Assembly: GCA_003519645.1 (NCBI GenBank)
Contig: DOWI01000320.1
Location: 1 to 6,143 of the forward strand
Length of the DNA stretch: 6,143 nt
DNA from: Oscillospiraceae bacterium
Lineage (GTDB): Bacteria > Bacillota_A > Clostridia > Oscillospirales > Acutalibacteraceae
Reading direction: 5' to 3'
This document shows, piece after piece, positions 4,793-6,143 of this stretch. Below the pieces are notes generated by a model that worked only from the letters and a program-made list of their open reading frames with translations, made no database searches and was not told the origin of the DNA. The first letter of the stretch is position 1. Each line of letters opens with the position of its first letter. The translations under genes were made by a program, and so were the position numbers.

Positions 4793-6143
4793 ATGTTTCT
4801 GCTGCGTTGGGTTTGGAAAAGCATGGACACCCTGCACCATGTGATGGTGGTTTTGGCAATGATTCTTTCGGCAGTGACCAGCACCATGCTGCTGATCAAT
4901 CCGTTTTTAACCTCGATTTTGATTGATGATGTAATTATCGCCAAGGATCCGGCTCCGCTGATCCCTTTGTTGATTGGCATGCTTTCTGTTCAGCTTACCC
5001 GCCTTGTATTGCGTTATGTTATGGTTATAATGCTCGAAAAATCTTCACAGAGCGTGCTGCTGAACCTTCGCTGCCGTCTTTTTGAAACCCTGCAGAATCA
5101 GGAAAGCCGCTTTTTTGACCGCAATCGTACAGGTGATCTTATGACACGGTTGTCCGGCGATCTTGACTGGTGCCGGCATTTCGTATCCTTTTTAATCTAC
5201 CAGATAGTCGACTCGGTGGTAATGTTTACGTCTACATTGATTTTCTTCCTTATCATTGACTGGAAGCTCACCCTTGCGTTGGTTGCCGTAACGCCTTTAT
5301 TGATGCTGGTAACCCGAATGTATTCAAAAAAGGTGCGCCCGCACTTTATCGGTATGCGGGAAAGGCTGTCCGAAATGAATACGGCAGCACAGGAAAATAT
5401 TGCGGGAAACCGGGTGGTTAAGGCGTTCGCCCGCGAAACCTTTGAGCGTGACCGCTTTGAAGAACGTAACCGCAGTTTTCGTGATGCCAACCTTACGATT
5501 AACCGCCTTTGGCTCCGCTTCTTCCCTGTCATTGAAATTCTGGCAAATTTCATGACACTAATCACTGTTTTCTTAGGCGGTTTTTTCATCATAAACGGCA
5601 GTCTGACAGCGGGTAAGCTGTATATCTTTACGTCGCTATCATGGGCGCTCGCAAATCCCATGCGCAATCTCGGTACCCTGATTAATGATCTTCAGCACTT
5701 TATGGCAAGTGCAGGTAAAGTGGTGGAGGTCTATTATTCACGCCCACTGATTGCCGACAGGCCGGATGCAGTCGATCATGTCAAAACCGAGGGGAATATA
5801 TCGTTTCGGGATGTCAGCTTTTCATTCGGCAAGGTTAAGATTCTAGATCATGTAAGCTTTGAGGTAAAGGCGGGAGAAACCTTGGCAGTCATCGGTCCTG
5901 CCGGATCGGGGAAAACAACCCTGATTAACCTTCTCGCACGATTCTATGATGTCGACAGCGGCGAAATCCTGCTGGACGGCTGCAACATAAGGTTTTGGAA
6001 GCTGGGCCAGCTAAGAAGCTCGATTGGAACCGCAACGCAGGATGTTTTTCTGTTTTCGGATACAATTGAAGGGAACATCGCTTTTGGGAATCAGTCCATG
6101 AGTGAGGAAGAGGTTCATGACTTTGCAAGACGGGCCGCGGCGG
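4793..6143 (+). CDS. ABC exporter half-transporter (TMD-NBD fusion), 3' truncated
   Basis: The frame is open from the ATG at 4793 to the window edge, giving 450 residues and no stop. Residues about 1-300 are an ABC transmembrane type 1 domain with six helices, near 18-42, 57-79, 133-154, 157-176, 245-267 and 273-290. It carries the family elements F-F-D-R-N-R-T-G-D-L-M-T-R-L (107-120) and E-N-I-A-G-N-R-V-V-K-A-F (201-212). The ATPase domain begins near residue 336: an aromatic A-loop (Phe345), Walker A G-P-A-G-S-G-K-T with Lys374, and the Q-loop Gln416 in A-T-Q-D-V-F-L-F-S-D-T-I. The signature motif, Walker B and H-loop lie beyond the window. An in-frame TAA at 4787-4789 rules out an earlier start. 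AGAAGGGA lies about 10 nt upstream of the ATG. Relatives are MsbA/multidrug-type lipid, drug or peptide exporters, often encoded as adjacent pairs, so a second half-transporter may follow. The substrate cannot be read from sequence. Confidence 0.92.
   Translation, partial: MFLLRWVWKSMDTLHHVMVVLAMILSAVTSTMLLINPFLTSILIDDVIIAKDPAPLIPLLIGMLSVQLTRLVLRYVMVIMLEKSSQSVLLNLRCRLFETLQNQESRFFDRNRTGDLMTRLSGDLDWCRHFVSFLIYQIVDSVVMFTSTLIFFLIIDWKLTLALVAVTPLLMLVTRMYSKKVRPHFIGMRERLSEMNTAAQENIAGNRVVKAFARETFERDRFEERNRSFRDANLTINRLWLRFFPVIEILANFMTLITVFLGGFFIINGSLTAGKLYIFTSLSWALANPMRNLGTLINDLQHFMASAGKVVEVYYSRPLIADRPDAVDHVKTEGNISFRDVSFSFGKVKILDHVSFEVKAGETLAVIGPAGSGKTTLINLLARFYDVDSGEILLDGCNIRFWKLGQLRSSIGTATQDVFLFSDTIEGNIAFGNQSMSEEEVHDFARRAAA

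Noticed and set aside
5197..5667. A minus-strand frame of 156 codons inside the ABC exporter
   Set aside because: It is a shadow of the exporter's transmembrane region. The plus-strand frame is continuous from 4793 to the edge with clear family motifs.
2734..6143. A bacteriocin export system made of a C39 peptidase plus an ABC exporter
   Set aside because: The peptidase is a stand-alone C39_2 protein, not fused to the exporter. dusB and a terminator lie between them. I found no small precursor gene with a double-glycine leader, and the exporter has no N-terminal C39 domain.

Overview
The window looks like a chromosomal segment of a Gram-positive, low-to-moderate GC Bacillota, most likely class Clostridia. 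The signs are strong GGAGG-type ribosome binding sites, a TTG start, sigma-A-like promoters, a DUF2812 membrane protein, a two-SH3b NlpC/P60 wall hydrolase and a YvpB-like C39-family peptidase. The genus cannot be fixed from this sequence. I saw no tRNA, rRNA, CRISPR array, insertion sequence or prophage gene.

Layout. (1) 1-78: the last 25 codons of a fabZ-like gene (+), entering from the left. (2) 147-1292 (-): a four-helix membrane protein with two DUF2812-like cytoplasmic repeats. It has its own extended -10 promoter and a perfect 21-nt palindrome in its leader. (3) 1404-1445: a terminator for the next minus-strand gene. (4) 1459-2526 (-): a secreted or membrane-tethered NlpC/P60 endopeptidase with two nearly identical SH3b domains and an unusual N-terminal cytoplasmic segment. 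(5) 2527-2733: a divergent intergenic region with one promoter for each direction. (6) 2734-3624 (+): a membrane-anchored C39-like cysteine peptidase starting at TTG. (7) 3649-4614 (+): a tRNA-dihydrouridine synthase (dusB), 24 nt downstream and probably cotranscribed, ending at a terminator. (8) About 4688 to the right edge (+): a promoter, a structured leader of about 100 nt, and an ABC exporter half-transporter cut by the window end after 450 codons, before its signature motif and Walker B.

How the genes relate. The two divergent genes in the middle both encode papain-like cysteine peptidases that should act outside the membrane, one on peptidoglycan and one on an unknown substrate. They share one control region, so coordinated regulation is plausible but unproven. 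fabZ (fatty acid synthesis), dusB (tRNA modification) and the ABC exporter look like neighbouring housekeeping or transport units, not parts of one pathway. I do not see a convincing new multi-gene system. The points most worth a second look are the internally duplicated DUF2812 protein and its palindromic leader, the SH3b duplication whose shared core differs only at synonymous sites, the N-terminal segment of the wall hydrolase, and the structured leader of the exporter gene.
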